Source: Bacillus sp. B1-b2 (GTDB lineage: Bacteria > Bacillota > Bacilli > Bacillales > Cytobacillaceae). From it: a stretch of 43,891 nucleotides of DNA. The stretch lies in NCBI RefSeq assembly GCF_009183415.1, contig NZ_WEHU01000034.1:1-43891 (forward strand). The letters are read 5' to 3'. The translations under genes were made by a program, and so were the position numbers. The notes under the pieces are model-generated. The model saw nothing but the letters and a program-made list of their open reading frames with translations. It was not told the origin of the DNA and made no database searches. Positions 35,171-43,891 of this stretch are shown here, piece by piece. Numbering within the stretch: position 1 is the stretch's first letter; each line of letters starts with the position of its first letter.

Positions 35171-37571
35171 AGCAGCAAAACCGTTAGAGGACAAAAAAGT
35201 ATACCGTGTTGAGGGATTTTCATGCGCGAATTGTGCAGGGAAGTTTGAGAAAAATGTGAAAAAGCTTCCGGGCGTTCAGGATGCACAAGTGAATTTTGGA
35301 GCATCAAAAATTTCCGTTTACGGAGAAGCAACGGTTGAGGAATTGGAAAAAGCCGGAGCTTTTGAGAATCTTAAAGTGGCTCCGGAAAAACCTAAACGGC
35401 AATCTTCGCATGAGGTTGAAGAGGTCAAAAATGTATATCGTGTTGAGGGATTCTCGTGCGCGAACTGTGCAGGAAAGTTTGAAAAAAATGTAAAGCAAAT
35501 TCCGGGCGTTCAGGATGCACAAGTGAATTTTGGAGCATCAAAAATTTCCGTTTACGGAGAAGCAACGATTGAGGAACTGGAAAAAGCCGGGGCTTTTGAG
35601 AACCTTAAAGTGTCTCCTGAAAAATCTGTGCGGCAAGCTACAAAAGGGATTAATGAAAGCAAGGAGTTTATTAAAGAAGAAAAAGTACCGTTTTATAAAA
35701 AGCACAGTACTTTACTCTATGCATCCTTGTTCATTGTCTTTGGTTACCTGTCAGAGTTTGTGAATGGGGAAGAGAACCTCATTACTACATTATCATTTGT
35801 AGTATCCATGTTAATCGGAGGATTATCGCTCTTTAAAGTCGGTTTGCAAAACTTGCTTCGTTTTGAATTTGACATGAAAACCCTTATGACGGTAGCTGTT
35901 ATAGGTGGAGCAATCATTGGAGAATGGGCAGAAGTTTCCATTGTTGTGATTCTCTTTGCAATCAGTGAAGCTCTAGAACGATTCTCTATGGATAAAGCAA
36001 GACAATCGATTCGGTCCTTGATGGACATTGCCCCTAAAGAGGCGCTTGTAAGAAGAAACGGACAAGAAATGATGATTCATGTTGATGACATCGCCGTTGG
36101 TGACATTATGATCGTGAAGCCCGGTCAAAAGATTGCGATGGATGGTGTGGTCGTAAGTGGCTACTCTGCCGTCAATCAGGCAGCTATTACAGGTGAGTCC
36201 GTCCCTGTTGCCAAAACGGTGGATGATGAAGTGTTTGCAGGAACGTTAAATGAAGAAGGATTGCTTGAAGTAAAAATAACAAAACTAGTTGAAGATACAA
36301 CGATTTCTAAAATTATACATCTTGTAGAGGAAGCACAAGGAGAACGCGCTCCATCTCAAGCGTTTGTCGAAAAATTCGCGAAGTATTATACGCCAATCAT
36401 TATGATCATTGCCGCTTTAGTGGCTGTTGTTCCTCCACTTTTCTTTGACGGAAGTTGGGAAACATGGGTTTATCAAGGGCTATCTGTACTTGTTGTTGGT
36501 TGTCCGTGCGCTCTGGTTATTTCCACTCCGATTTCCATTGTGTCAGCAATCGGGAATGCGGCGAAAAAGGGTGTTCTAATAAAAGGTGGAGTTTATTTAG
36601 AAGAAATGGGTGCCTTAAAGGCCATTGCCTTCGATAAAACGGGAACACTAACAAAAGGTGTCCCAGTTGTAACTGATTTTAATGTGTTGAACAAGCAGAC
36701 AAATGAAAAAGAATTGCTCTCTGTTATTACTGCATTAGAGTATCGTTCCCAACACCCTCTTGCATCTGCCATCATGAAAAGAGCAGAAGAGGAAAATATT
36801 AATTATTCAGACGTACTGGTAGAGGACTTCTCTTCTATTACTGGTAAGGGTATAAAAGGTAATGTAAACGGGATTACTTACTATATCGGTAGCCCGAAAC
36901 TCTTTAAAGAATTATCAACTTCTAATTTCAATAAGAACTTAGAACAAAATGTTACGACTCTTCAAAATCAAGGCAAGACAGCTATGGTGGTTGGAACTGA
37001 AAAAGAAATACTAGCTGTTATTGCGGTAGCTGATGAAGTACGTGAATCAAGTAAAGAAGTTATTCAGAAATTGCATCAACTTGGAATCAAAAAGACCATA
37101 ATGCTTACAGGTGATAATAAAGGTACTGCAAATGCTATTGGCGGTCATGTTGGAGTATCGGATATTCAGGCAGAACTGATGCCGCAGGACAAATTGGATT
37201 ATATTAAACAATTGAGATCCGAGTACAACAAAGTAGCTATGGTTGGAGATGGTGTCAATGATGCCCCTGCGTTAGCAGCCTCTACTGTTGGGATTGCAAT
37301 GGGTGGAGCAGGTACAGATACTGCACTGGAAACGGCAGACGTTGCTCTTATGGGAGATGATTTAAGAAAACTTCCATTTACTGTGAAACTAAGCCGGAAA
37401 GCGCTAAATATAATCAAGTCTAACATTACCTTTGCAATTGCTATTAAATTAATTGCCCTGCTATTGGTCATTCCGGGTTGGTTAACGCTTTGGATTGCCA
37501 TCCTTTCGGATATGGGGGCAACCCTGCTTGTAGCGTTAAATGGATTAAGACTTATGAGAGTAAAAGAGTAA
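35163..37571 (+). CDS. cadA: Cd/Zn/Pb-exporting P1B-type ATPase CadA (copy 1)
   Basis: This intact 802-residue metal pump has two N-terminal HMA domains (Cys21/Cys24 and Cys99/Cys102, both in [15 protein letters not shown]), eight predicted membrane helices and the P-type core. The core shows TGES (343-346), the metal-path motif CPC (447-449), the phosphorylated Asp491 in DKTGTLTKG, the QHP motif (SQHPLASA) and GDGVNDAPA near the end. CPC without the copper-type additions points to Cd/Zn/Pb export. The start is a TTG at 35163, nine bases behind AAGGAGG. The reading from 35136 begins upstream of that site. The two HMA domains are a recent 234-bp tandem duplication. A terminator follows. Confidence 0.95.
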   Translation: MGEAAKPLEDKKVYRVEGFSCANCAGKFEKNVKKLPGVQDAQVNFGASKISVYGEATVEELEKAGAFENLKVAPEKPKRQSSHEVEEVKNVYRVEGFSCANCAGKFEKNVKQIPGVQDAQVNFGASKISVYGEATIEELEKAGAFENLKVSPEKSVRQATKGINESKEFIKEEKVPFYKKHSTLLYASLFIVFGYLSEFVNGEENLITTLSFVVSMLIGGLSLFKVGLQNLLRFEFDMKTLMTVAVIGGAIIGEWAEVSIVVILFAISEALERFSMDKARQSIRSLMDIAPKEALVRRNGQEMMIHVDDIAVGDIMIVKPGQKIAMDGVVVSGYSAVNQAAITGESVPVAKTVDDEVFAGTLNEEGLLEVKITKLVEDTTISKIIHLVEEAQGERAPSQAFVEKFAKYYTPIIMIIAALVAVVPPLFFDGSWETWVYQGLSVLVVGCPCALVISTPISIVSAIGNAAKKGVLIKGGVYLEEMGALKAIAFDKTGTLTKGVPVVTDFNVLNKQTNEKELLSVITALEYRSQHPLASAIMKRAEEENINYSDVLVEDFSSITGKGIKGNVNGITYYIGSPKLFKELSTSNFNKNLEQNVTTLQNQGKTAMVVGTEKEILAVIAVADEVRESSKEVIQKLHQLGIKKTIMLTGDNKGTANAIGGHVGVSDIQAELMPQDKLDYIKQLRSEYNKVAMVGDGVNDAPALAASTVGIAMGGAGTDTALETADVALMGDDLRKLPFTVKLSRKALNIIKSNITFAIAIKLIALLLVIPGWLTLWIAILSDMGATLLVALNGLRLMRVKE
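35200..35640 (+). repeat. 234-bp tandem duplication encoding two HMA domains
   Basis: The segments from 35200 and from 35434 share long identical runs, including the bases coding [20 protein letters not shown], at an offset of 234 bases (78 codons). The near identity, including synonymous sites, shows a recent in-frame duplication. Confidence 0.9.
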
Positions 37572-37578
37572 TAGGAAA

Positions 37579-37616
37579 TGGGCTTTCCCTAAATAGGAGT
37601 GGAAAGCCCAATTTTC
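37579..37616 (+). terminator. Terminator of cadC-cadA copy 1
   Basis: TGGGCTTTCC pairs with GGAAAGCCCA across a 12-base loop, followed by ATTTT. Confidence 0.75.
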
Positions 37617-37772
37617 CAAATGTATGTAAATTTTTGCGTTTGGTGTAAATAACAAACATTACATAGGGTATAAGTTATATGTCCAGCATATTAAAACAAG
37701 CATTAGAATATTAGGTAGTTTCTCTACAACTGGAAGATCATTAATTTTTCATCACCAAGGGAGGAAACAGAA

Positions 37773-39191
37773 ATGACTGCAGATGTAAAAAAAGAAGTGG
37801 ACTTGTTAGTTATTGGTGCAGGCTCTGGAGGTTACGTGTCAGCCATACGTGCGGCACAGTTAGGAAAAAAAGTGGTTTTAGTCGATAAAGCAGAACTAGG
37901 CGGAGTTTGCCTTAACCGTGGGTGTATTCCTTCAAAAGCACTTATTAGCGCGTCTGAACGAGTCAAACACATTCAACATGCAAATACAATGGGAATAAAA
38001 GTTTCTGGTGAAGTTCAAGTAGATATGCCAGAAGTAGTGAAGTGGAAGGACGGGATCGTAAGCAAGCTGACAAATGGGGTTCGTACGTTGCTAAAAGGTA
38101 ATGGAGTAGAAGTCATCAGTGGAGAAGCATATCTTACTGAAAATCAAACTGTAAGAATTAATACGGGGAATGAAGAACAGTTTTATTCTTACAATGATTT
38201 AATCCTTGCAATAGGGTCCTTGCCTTTCGAATTAAAAAGTATGCCATTTGATAAGAAAAGAATCATCTCTTCAACTGAGGCACTGATGCTGCAAGAAGTG
38301 CCGAAACATTTAGTGGTTGTCGGCGGTGGATACATTGGCTTGGAGTTGGGTACAGCTTTTGCCAAGTTCGGGGCAAAAGTGACCATTCTAGAGGGATCGG
38401 ATACGATTCTTCCCGGTACCGACCCTATGCTTACTAATGTGGTGAAACGGCATTTGAAGGGACTCGACATCACAGTCATGACGAACGCACTAGTCCAAGG
38501 TGGAGAAAATACAGGTGATGAAGTAAAGGTACGTGTACAGGTTGACGGAAAGGAAGAGATGATTACTGGAGATTATTGCCTAGTTTCCATAGGAAGAAAA
38601 CCGAATACTGGAAAAATTGGTTTGGAAAATATCGGGGTAGAATTAGACGAACGTGGATTTATTAAGATAAATGATAAATGTCAAACAAACGTTGAACATG
38701 TATATGCAATAGGTGACTGTGCTGGAGGTTTTCTCCTTGCCCATAAAGCCAGCTACGAAGGGAAAGTAGCTGCAGAGGTGATCAGCGGTCAAAAAAGTGT
38801 GATAGATTTTCAAGCCATGCCTTTTGTTATTTTCAGTGATCCTGAAGTAGCTTACACTGGATTAACGGAGAAGGAAGCGAAGGAACAAGGGTATCAAACG
38901 GTTTCCAGCCGCTTCCCATTCCAAGCAAACGGAAGGGCATTATCTGTATCAGATGCAGATGGTTTTGTGCAGGTTGTGGCCGAAAAGAACACCAAAAGGG
39001 TATTAGGCGTACAGATGGTTGGGCCAGAAGTGTCATCACTTATTGCTGAAGCGGTCTTTGCCATTGAGTCTGGTGCAACTGCCGAAGATCTTAGCCTTAC
39101 AATTCATGCCCATCCAACTCTGCCTGAACCATTGATGGAAGCAGCTGAAGGTGTAATGGGACATGCTATTCACATGCTGAATAAGAAATAA
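37773..39191 (+). CDS. lpdA: Dihydrolipoamide dehydrogenase
   Basis: This 472-residue FAD disulfide reductase (E3 type) has FAD-binding GAGSGGYVSAI (15-25) and the redox pair Cys46/Cys51 in GGVCLNRGCIPSK. The NAD site is GGGYIGLELG. The C-terminal His447-Glu452 dyad is in HAHPTLPE, typical of dihydrolipoamide dehydrogenase rather than mercuric reductase. No lipoyl enzyme or E1/E2 gene is nearby, so it is a stand-alone copy, perhaps recycling dihydrolipoamide or other dithiols during metal or sulfur stress (inference). GGGAGG lies behind the ATG at good spacing. It has its own terminator. Confidence 0.92.
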   Translation: MTADVKKEVDLLVIGAGSGGYVSAIRAAQLGKKVVLVDKAELGGVCLNRGCIPSKALISASERVKHIQHANTMGIKVSGEVQVDMPEVVKWKDGIVSKLTNGVRTLLKGNGVEVISGEAYLTENQTVRINTGNEEQFYSYNDLILAIGSLPFELKSMPFDKKRIISSTEALMLQEVPKHLVVVGGGYIGLELGTAFAKFGAKVTILEGSDTILPGTDPMLTNVVKRHLKGLDITVMTNALVQGGENTGDEVKVRVQVDGKEEMITGDYCLVSIGRKPNTGKIGLENIGVELDERGFIKINDKCQTNVEHVYAIGDCAGGFLLAHKASYEGKVAAEVISGQKSVIDFQAMPFVIFSDPEVAYTGLTEKEAKEQGYQTVSSRFPFQANGRALSVSDADGFVQVVAEKNTKRVLGVQMVGPEVSSLIAEAVFAIESGATAEDLSLTIHAHPTLPEPLMEAAEGVMGHAIHMLNKK

Positions 39192-39204
39192 GTATAGTGT
39201 AATG

Positions 39205-39242
39205 AAATTCAACCTGCACTTTATAGTGCAGGTTGAATTTTT
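39205..39242 (+). terminator. Terminator of lpdA
   Basis: A perfect 16-bp stem, AAATTCAACCTGCACT with its complement, has loop TTAT and is followed by further T residues. Confidence 0.9.
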
Positions 39243-39265
39243 CAAGTTTTTTGGAGTGAAAACGA

Positions 39266-40018
39266 ATGGACATATTGTTCTACGTGTAAACGGCGGCTTT
39301 TGCTAACATCTTAGGTGGATTTGTAATATTTCTTAAAAAAAACTGGTCTAGAAGGGGCCTTAATGCCTTAATGGCGTTAAGCGCTGGAATACTTTTCACA
39401 ATTGCTATTATGGATTTAATACCTGAAGCAATAGAGTTATATGAATCAAGTCCCATATATATTGTTTTAGGATTTTGTTTAATTTTTTTGTTCCAGCAGT
39501 TTCTTGCACCTCATTTTCATTTTGGAGAAGAGACTCACAAACATTCTCATTCACAGACCACAACGCTGGGTGCTTTAATGGGCATGTTGGTCCATACTTT
39601 TTTTGATGGTGTATCTATCGTTGCCAGTTTCAAAATAGATGAAAGAATAGGATTTGTTGTATTAATTGCAGTTTTGCTACATAAGATCCCTGACGGATTG
39701 ACGATTTCATCAATTGTATTTGCAAATTTAAAAAGCAGGAAGAAGGCGATAGGTGCATCTGTGTTATTGGGTATTTCAACTATCATGGGTGCATTTGCGG
39801 CTTTGTATTTTACTCAATTCTTTTTGGTAGATAGTAGTATTCTTGCTATAGCCCTCTCCATTACAGCTGGTATTTTTCTATATATCGCTACAGCTGATTT
39901 GCTACCCGTTGTAAGTGCGACTGAAGACAGATCAGTGATTCCTTTCTTTTTTGTAGGAATTTTATTATATTATATGCTTCATTGGATATTTGAACAATTA
40001 GCTCCGACGTTACATTAG
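39266..40018 (+). pseudogene. ZIP-family metal transporter with early TAA
   Basis: The frame starts at ATG 39266 behind GGAGTG and reads MDILFYV. It hits TAA at 39287-39289, then continues in frame TAAFANILGGFVIFLKKNW and on to the stop at 40018. The rest is a full ZIP transporter with eight-helix layout. The metal-binding signatures HTFFDGVSI and HKIPDGLTI are intact, and there is a His-rich loop HFHFGEETHKHSHS. Without the first codons the first helix is lost. Initiation downstream, at the ATG at 39371, would give a 215-residue protein missing helix 1. A nonsense mutation is the simplest explanation. ZIP proteins import or release divalent metals such as zinc. Confidence 0.75.
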
Positions 40019-40102
40019 GTTTATTAAATAGATTTGTTAATATGCTTACCTGAAAAATAAACTGATTAGAAATGATTAATTATGTTTATGAAATGGAAAT
40101 GC

Positions 40103-40132
40103 TATAATATTCAATCTTGCGTTTGATTGTTT
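40103..40132. promoter_or_regulatory. Promoter -10 and CadC-like site before cadD
   Basis: A perfect TATAAT (40103-40108) is directly followed by ATTCAATCTTGCGTTTGATTG, close to the operator at the cadC start point (34765-34786). The -35 is weak. Confidence 0.45.
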
Positions 40133-40159
40133 ACGAACACTATAAAGGGGTTGACACAA

Positions 40160-40822
40160 ATGAATTTAATTTTGACCATAATTTCGGCTTTAGGGGCGTT
40201 TATCGCAACTAATATCGATGACATTTTTATTCTAATGTTGTTGTTCTCTCAGGCAAGGACACAGGCGAAAGCGAGTAACGGCAGAGCGGTTAACATGCAG
40301 ACTAATGGAAACCGTATTTACCCTAGAGATATAGTCATTGGACAATATTTAGGTTTTGCACTTTTAGTTCTAATCAGTCTCTTAGCGACATTTGGTGTAA
40401 CTCTCATTCCTGATCAGTGGGTAGGTTTACTGGGACTAATCCCAATTTATTTAGGGATTAAACTGTTTATAAAAGGTGAAGAAGAAGATGAAGGTGCCAT
40501 TCTTTCCAGTTTAAACAAATTCAATAAATTCTATTTAAGTGTAGCCTTTATCACATTTGCCAATGGTGGAGACAACATCGGAATTTACGTTCCGTTCTTT
40601 TCTACTTTGAACACGAATGAACTGGTTATTACGGTTGTTACCTTCTTTATTATGGTGGCGGTCTGGTGTTTAATCGGCTATCGTTTGGCCAGATTCAGAT
40701 ATGTTTCTGAAACACTTGAGAAATACGGCCGCTGGATTATTCCAATTGTGTTTATAGGATTAGGAATATATATTATGTTAGAGAATGAAACTTTTACCGC
40801 TCTTTCTAATTTATTTAAATAA
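40160..40822 (+). CDS. cadD: CadD-family cadmium resistance transporter
   Basis: This 220-residue membrane protein has five or six helices and belongs to the CadD/cadmium-resistance transporter family. The N-terminal motif is FIATNIDDIFILMLLFSQ, and the second half carries FITFANGGDNIGIYVPFF. These paired acidic motifs are typical of the LysE-like superfamily it belongs to. It probably exports Cd. The start is the ATG at 40160 behind AAAGGGG; the TTG at 40127 lies upstream of that site. A CadC-like operator covers its promoter. Confidence 0.9.
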   Translation: MNLILTIISALGAFIATNIDDIFILMLLFSQARTQAKASNGRAVNMQTNGNRIYPRDIVIGQYLGFALLVLISLLATFGVTLIPDQWVGLLGLIPIYLGIKLFIKGEEEDEGAILSSLNKFNKFYLSVAFITFANGGDNIGIYVPFFSTLNTNELVITVVTFFIMVAVWCLIGYRLARFRYVSETLEKYGRWIIPIVFIGLGIYIMLENETFTALSNLFK

Positions 40823-40916
40823 ACTGATGGCAGCATACACATCTCTTAATACGAAATAATAAAAAGGGTTTCTCCATCTGGTATAAAACGTTACATGTCG
40901 CAATAAGTATAATTAG

Positions 40917-40945
40917 CTCAACGCAATTTGCGTTGGGTCTTTTTT
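40917..40945 (+). terminator. Terminator upstream of cadC copy 2
   Basis: CAACGCAA pairs with TTTGCGTTG, followed by GGTC and T6. Confidence 0.65.
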
Positions 40946-41010
40946 CATGGCATCGATTGAGATAAACTGTTAGGAATTGTTACAAAGGGCTAAAGAAAAA
41001 TTAACATCAA

Positions 41011-41049
41011 TCAAATATACTTTTGAGTATCAGTAAAAAGGGGTATAAT
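41011..41049 (+). promoter_or_regulatory. Promoter and operator of cadC copy 2
   Basis: TCAAATATACTTTTGA (41011-41026) matches the CadC-type operator. TTTTGA/TTGAGT within it serves as -35, and TATAAT (41044-41049) is a perfect -10. Transcription would start about 25-30 bases before the ATG. Confidence 0.65.
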
Positions 41050-41082
41050 AAAATTAATAAAAATTTTGAAGGAAGTGATTAT

Positions 41083-41451
41083 ATGAGTCAAAAGGACACT
41101 TGTGAAATTTATTGTTTTGACGAACAAAAAGTGAACCGGATACAGGGGAAATTACAACAAGTAGATCTATCTAGTGTTGCCCAGTTATTTAAAGCGCTAG
41201 CAGATGAAAATAGAGCAAAAATTGCCTTTTCATTGTGCCAAGATGGGGAACTATGTGTATGTGATATAGCTAATATCATTGGTTCTTCAGTCGCCACCGC
41301 TTCTCACCACCTACGAAGTCTTCATAAACAAGGGCTTCTGAAGTATAGAAAAGAGGGTAAATTAGCTTTTTACTCGTTAGAAAATGAACAAATCAAGCAA
41401 CTAATTTCCATTGCATTATCAAACAAACAGGAGGCTACAGTCAATGTCTGA
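41083..41451 (+). CDS. cadC: ArsR-family metal sensor CadC (copy 2)
   Basis: This 122-residue repressor is homologous to copy 1. Sensing cysteines are Cys7 and Cys11 (TCEIYC) and the pair in ELCVCD. The recognition helix is SVATASHHLRSLHKQGL. The start is the ATG at 41083 behind GAAGGAAGTG. A reading from 41023 would start upstream of the leader and is rejected. Its stop overlaps the cadA start (ATGTCTGA), the same eight-base coupling as in copy 1, although the two modules have clearly diverged in sequence. Confidence 0.93.
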   Translation: MSQKDTCEIYCFDEQKVNRIQGKLQQVDLSSVAQLFKALADENRAKIAFSLCQDGELCVCDIANIIGSSVATASHHLRSLHKQGLLKYRKEGKLAFYSLENEQIKQLISIALSNKQEATVNV

Positions 41452-41683
41452 ACAACTAGCCAAGTCCAAAGAACAAGAGACAAAGACCTATCGCATACAA
41501 GGATTCACCTGAGCAGACTGTGCAAAAACGTTCGAAACGAACGTAAAACACCTGTATGGTGTTTCTGATGCTAAAGTTAACTTTGGTGCTTCTAAACTTA
41601 CAGTTTCAGGAAGTGCCACCATCGAAGAACTTGAGAAGGCAGGTGCTTTTGAAAACCTAAGAGTTCGAGATGAAAAGGAACAA
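41444..41683 (+). pseudogene. N-terminal HMA part of CadA copy 2, with TGA at the first CxxC cysteine
   Basis: Translation from ATG 41444 reads through TYRIQGFT to TGA at 41510-41512. The same frame then continues [16 protein letters not shown] and NFGASKLTV without further stops into the pump core. Homologous HMA domains read GFSCANC at this point, so TGA replaces the first metal-binding cysteine, codon 23. A perfect hairpin, ACGTTCG-AAA-CGAACGT, starts 15 bases later (41528-41544). If UGA stops translation, this part is a 22-residue leader and the pump must be made from an internal start. Confidence 0.8.
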
Positions 41684-43579
41684 GTGATAGAACGTGAACC
41701 TTTTTGGAGACAAAAAGAAAACATTAAAGTATATATATCAGCAGTGCTTTTAATTATTAGCTGGTTCCTTGCTGAACAAAATGGTGAAGAGCATATTGTT
41801 CCTACAATTGGATATGCAGCTTCCATTCTTATTGGCGGATATTCCCTATTTATTAAAGGACTAAAAAATTTAGTTCGATTAAAGTTTGATATGAACACCC
41901 TAATGACAGTTGCGATTATAGGAGCAGCAGCTATAGGGGAATGGGGAGAAGGAGCGACAGTTGTTATTCTGTTTGCGGTAAGTGAGGCATTGGAGCGTTA
42001 TTCGATGGATAAAGCCCGTCAATCCATTCAATCACTAATGGATATAGCTCCAAAAGAAGCCCTGATTCGACGAGGGAACGAAGAAATGATGGTCCATGTG
42101 GAAGATATTCAAGTCGGAGACATCATGATTGTTAAGCCGGGTCAAAAGTTAGCAATGGACGGAGTTGTAGTAAAAGGTACATCCACATTGAATCAGGCCG
42201 CCATAACAGGTGAAAGTGTTCCTGTGGCAAAAGCAGTCAAGGACGAAGTTTTCGCAGGAACTTTGAACGAAGAAGGATTGCTCGAAGTAGAAGTGACTAA
42301 GCGTGTTGAAGATACAACTCTTTCTAAAATAATTCACTTGGTTGAAGAAGCTCAAGCAGAGAGAGCGCCATCTCAAGCTTTTGTGGACCGATTCGCGAAA
42401 TATTATACACCTTTCATTATCCTATTGGCATTTATGATCGCTATCGTTCCTCCATTGCTTTTTGGGGGAGACTGGAGCGAGTGGATTTATCAGGGATTAG
42501 CTGTGTTAGTAGTTGGTTGTCCATGTGCATTGGTCATTTCAACACCTGTTTCCATTGTTACAGCAATAGGTAACGCTGCTAAAAATGGTGTGTTAATTAA
42601 AGGTGGAATTCATCTAGAAGAAGCAGGAGCTTTAAAAGTTATCGCTTTTGATAAAACAGGAACATTAACAAAAGGGATCCCTGCAGTAACCGATGTAATC
42701 TCGTTTGGACGTAATGAAAAGGAATTAATGAACATAACTGCTGCAATTGAGAAAGGATCACAGCACCCGCTTGCATCAGCGATTATGCGAAAAGCAGAGG
42801 AAGATGGATCCGATTTTAACAAGGTAGCCGTTGATGACTTCCAATCAATTACTGGTAAAGGCGTAAAAGCCAGCGTGAATGGGGTTATATATTACGTCGG
42901 TAGTCCGAACCTATTTGAAGAATTACATCAAAGCATTAAAAAAGATTTAAACGAACAGATAACTTCCTTGCAAACACAAGGAAAAACCGTAATGGTGCTA
43001 GGTACAGAACAGGAGATTCTTTCGTTGATTGCTGTAGCTGACGAAATGAGAGAGTCATCTAAAGAAGTTATTCGAAGACTTCATGAAATTGGTATTGAAA
43101 AAACAGTGATGCTTACAGGTGATAACCACCGAACAGCACAAGCTATCGGAAATGAAGTAGGAGTGTCCGACATCAAGGCAGATTTGTTGCCGGAGGATAA
43201 GTTAACGTATATTAAACAGCTCCGTGAAAAGCACCAAAGTGTCGCGATGGTTGGAGATGGTGTTAATGATGCACCAGCACTTGCAGCATCAACCGTTGGG
43301 GTTGCGATGGGTGGCGCTGGAACAGATACAGCGTTAGAAACAGCGGATATTGCGTTAATGTCTGATGATTTATCCAAATTACCATATACAATCAAATTAA
43401 GTCGGAAGGCTTTAACGATTATTAAGCAAAATATCACCTTCTCTTTAGCCATTAAGGCGGTAGCATTACTTTTAATCATCCCCGGTTGGTTAACCCTATG
43501 GTTAGCGATTTTTGCGGATATGGGAGCTACACTCCTTGTTACCCTAAATAGTTTAAGACTATTAAAAGTTAAAGAATAG
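41684..43579 (+). CDS. cadA: Cd/Zn P1B-type ATPase CadA (copy 2), catalytic body
   Basis: This open frame of 631 residues from a GTG at 41684 (behind AAAAGGA) covers all membrane helices and catalytic domains of a CadA pump. It shows [21 protein letters not shown] (CPC metal path), DKTGTLTKG (phosphorylated Asp), SQHPLASA and [13 protein letters not shown]. It lacks only the HMA domain, which is cut off by the TGA at 41510. N-terminal metal-binding domains are often not essential in this family, so a truncated but working pump is possible. The frame is open back to 41513, so the true start is uncertain, as is read-through. It is closely similar to copy 1 over the whole core. Confidence 0.85.
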   Translation: MIEREPFWRQKENIKVYISAVLLIISWFLAEQNGEEHIVPTIGYAASILIGGYSLFIKGLKNLVRLKFDMNTLMTVAIIGAAAIGEWGEGATVVILFAVSEALERYSMDKARQSIQSLMDIAPKEALIRRGNEEMMVHVEDIQVGDIMIVKPGQKLAMDGVVVKGTSTLNQAAITGESVPVAKAVKDEVFAGTLNEEGLLEVEVTKRVEDTTLSKIIHLVEEAQAERAPSQAFVDRFAKYYTPFIILLAFMIAIVPPLLFGGDWSEWIYQGLAVLVVGCPCALVISTPVSIVTAIGNAAKNGVLIKGGIHLEEAGALKVIAFDKTGTLTKGIPAVTDVISFGRNEKELMNITAAIEKGSQHPLASAIMRKAEEDGSDFNKVAVDDFQSITGKGVKASVNGVIYYVGSPNLFEELHQSIKKDLNEQITSLQTQGKTVMVLGTEQEILSLIAVADEMRESSKEVIRRLHEIGIEKTVMLTGDNHRTAQAIGNEVGVSDIKADLLPEDKLTYIKQLREKHQSVAMVGDGVNDAPALAASTVGVAMGGAGTDTALETADIALMSDDLSKLPYTIKLSRKALTIIKQNITFSLAIKAVALLLIIPGWLTLWLAIFADMGATLLVTLNSLRLLKVKE

Positions 43580-43771
43580 ACTAAAAGGAGAAAGCCTCAT
43601 TTATAGTTGTTGATCTTTCTCCTAACTACATAAAAACATAAATAACAATAAGAACATCTGGTTTTTTCATAGGTGTTTCAGGGGTTTACTCTATTGTCAC
43701 AACTTACGATCTTGGCCAGAATTTAAAAGACAAACACTAGACGGCTTCCCAATGATACGGGAAGCCTTTTT
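43580..43771. other. Region behind cadA copy 2
   Basis: The region contains an inverted repeat AGGAGAAAG...CTTTCTCCT (43585-43623) without a T run, then a short frame encoding a hydrophobic stretch GVSGVYSIVTTYDLGQN that ends at TAG (43738-43740) and has no start. It may be a gene remnant. The terminator hairpin at 43743 follows. Confidence 0.4.
43743..43771 (+). terminator. Terminator used as intron target
   Basis: A perfect 8-bp stem, GGCTTCCC with GGGAAGCC, has an eight-base loop and T5. The next base starts the GTGCGAC of the intron. Confidence 0.85.
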
Positions 43772-43891
43772 GTGCGACGGGCAGTCGCTCCTTTTTGCTT
43801 TAAAGCATGAATTTACTGTTATAGGTTGGGCGATGTTACTTCGGTAATAACAAGCCCCGAATCCTGGAAGGTATGATTCTCTCGGAGGTGA
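43772..43891 (+). mobile_element. 5' end of a probable group IIC intron
   Basis: The sequence begins with GTGCGAC, the conserved 5' start of bacterial group II introns, directly behind a rho-independent terminator and its T run. That is the preferred target of the group IIC class. The following bases have structured GC-rich domain I-like segments (GGTTGGGCGATGTTAC, GGTAATAACAAGCCCCGAAT). The reverse transcriptase/maturase gene and the 3' end would lie beyond the window. Confidence 0.7.

Noticed and set aside
37773-39191. Mercuric reductase
   Set aside because: The C terminus has the His-Glu dyad of dihydrolipoamide dehydrogenase instead of the vicinal cysteines of MerA, and there is no N-terminal HMA domain or mer neighbour.

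Overview
The window is low-GC DNA from a member of the Bacillaceae. Housekeeping gene content and order follow Bacillus subtilis: queG, yhbB, trmL, an nfsA/nfrA-type reductase, prkA and yhbH. Ribosome-binding sites are strong AGGAGG types, TTG and GTG starts are common, and prkA has a sigma-E-type promoter. The species cannot be named from this sequence.

Positions 1-12,400 look like core chromosome. They hold a formate/nitrite-family channel with a Rex- or Fnr-like palindrome upstream, an ACT-domain/MFS transporter fusion, tRNA-Gly(UCC), a B3/B4-domain protein, queG-yhbB-trmL, a nitroreductase, and prkA-yhbH. Two kinds of repeats lie between these genes: dispersed short CGGA...TCCG palindromes, and a 51-bp tandem array just upstream of the prkA promoter.

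Positions 12,400-18,900 look like a small mobile defence island. It has a Gabija-type pair (OLD-like ATPase/TOPRIM nuclease plus UvrD-like helicase), a large serine recombinase reading the other way, and a divergent 76-residue protein next to the recombinase. Beyond it is a scar zone with a frameshifted lspA 3' fragment and an orphan LexA box.

Positions 19,600-43,900 are an accessory island for metal and sulfur stress. It carries lspA, a second-site cytochrome c maturation set (resB, resC, resA, ccdA), a CYP152 peroxygenase, a CstR-controlled persulfide-detoxification cluster matching B. subtilis yrkE-yrkJ with extra rhodaneses, two cadC-cadA modules, cadD, a ZIP transporter and a dihydrolipoamide dehydrogenase. 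Two operator families tie it together. ATACCC-type CstR palindromes lie before the sulfur genes. ATTCAAA...TTTGA CadC-type palindromes lie before cadC, resA, resB, cadD and the second cadC, so metal sensing probably also drives the res genes. The window ends about 120 bases into what looks like a group IIC intron, inserted directly behind a terminator hairpin.

The most unusual feature is a set of four in-frame stop codons in otherwise intact island genes. Two are TAA at ordinary positions (rhodanese-metallo-beta-lactamase copy 1 and ZIP), which points to decay. The other two are TGA exactly where the first cysteine of a CxxC motif belongs: the HMA domain of the second CadA, and a PCYCGC-type lipoprotein. 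Each of these TGA codons is followed 15-16 bases later by a perfect short hairpin. Plain nonsense mutation is the default explanation, but selenocysteine-like or other cysteine-site UGA recoding deserves a direct test.
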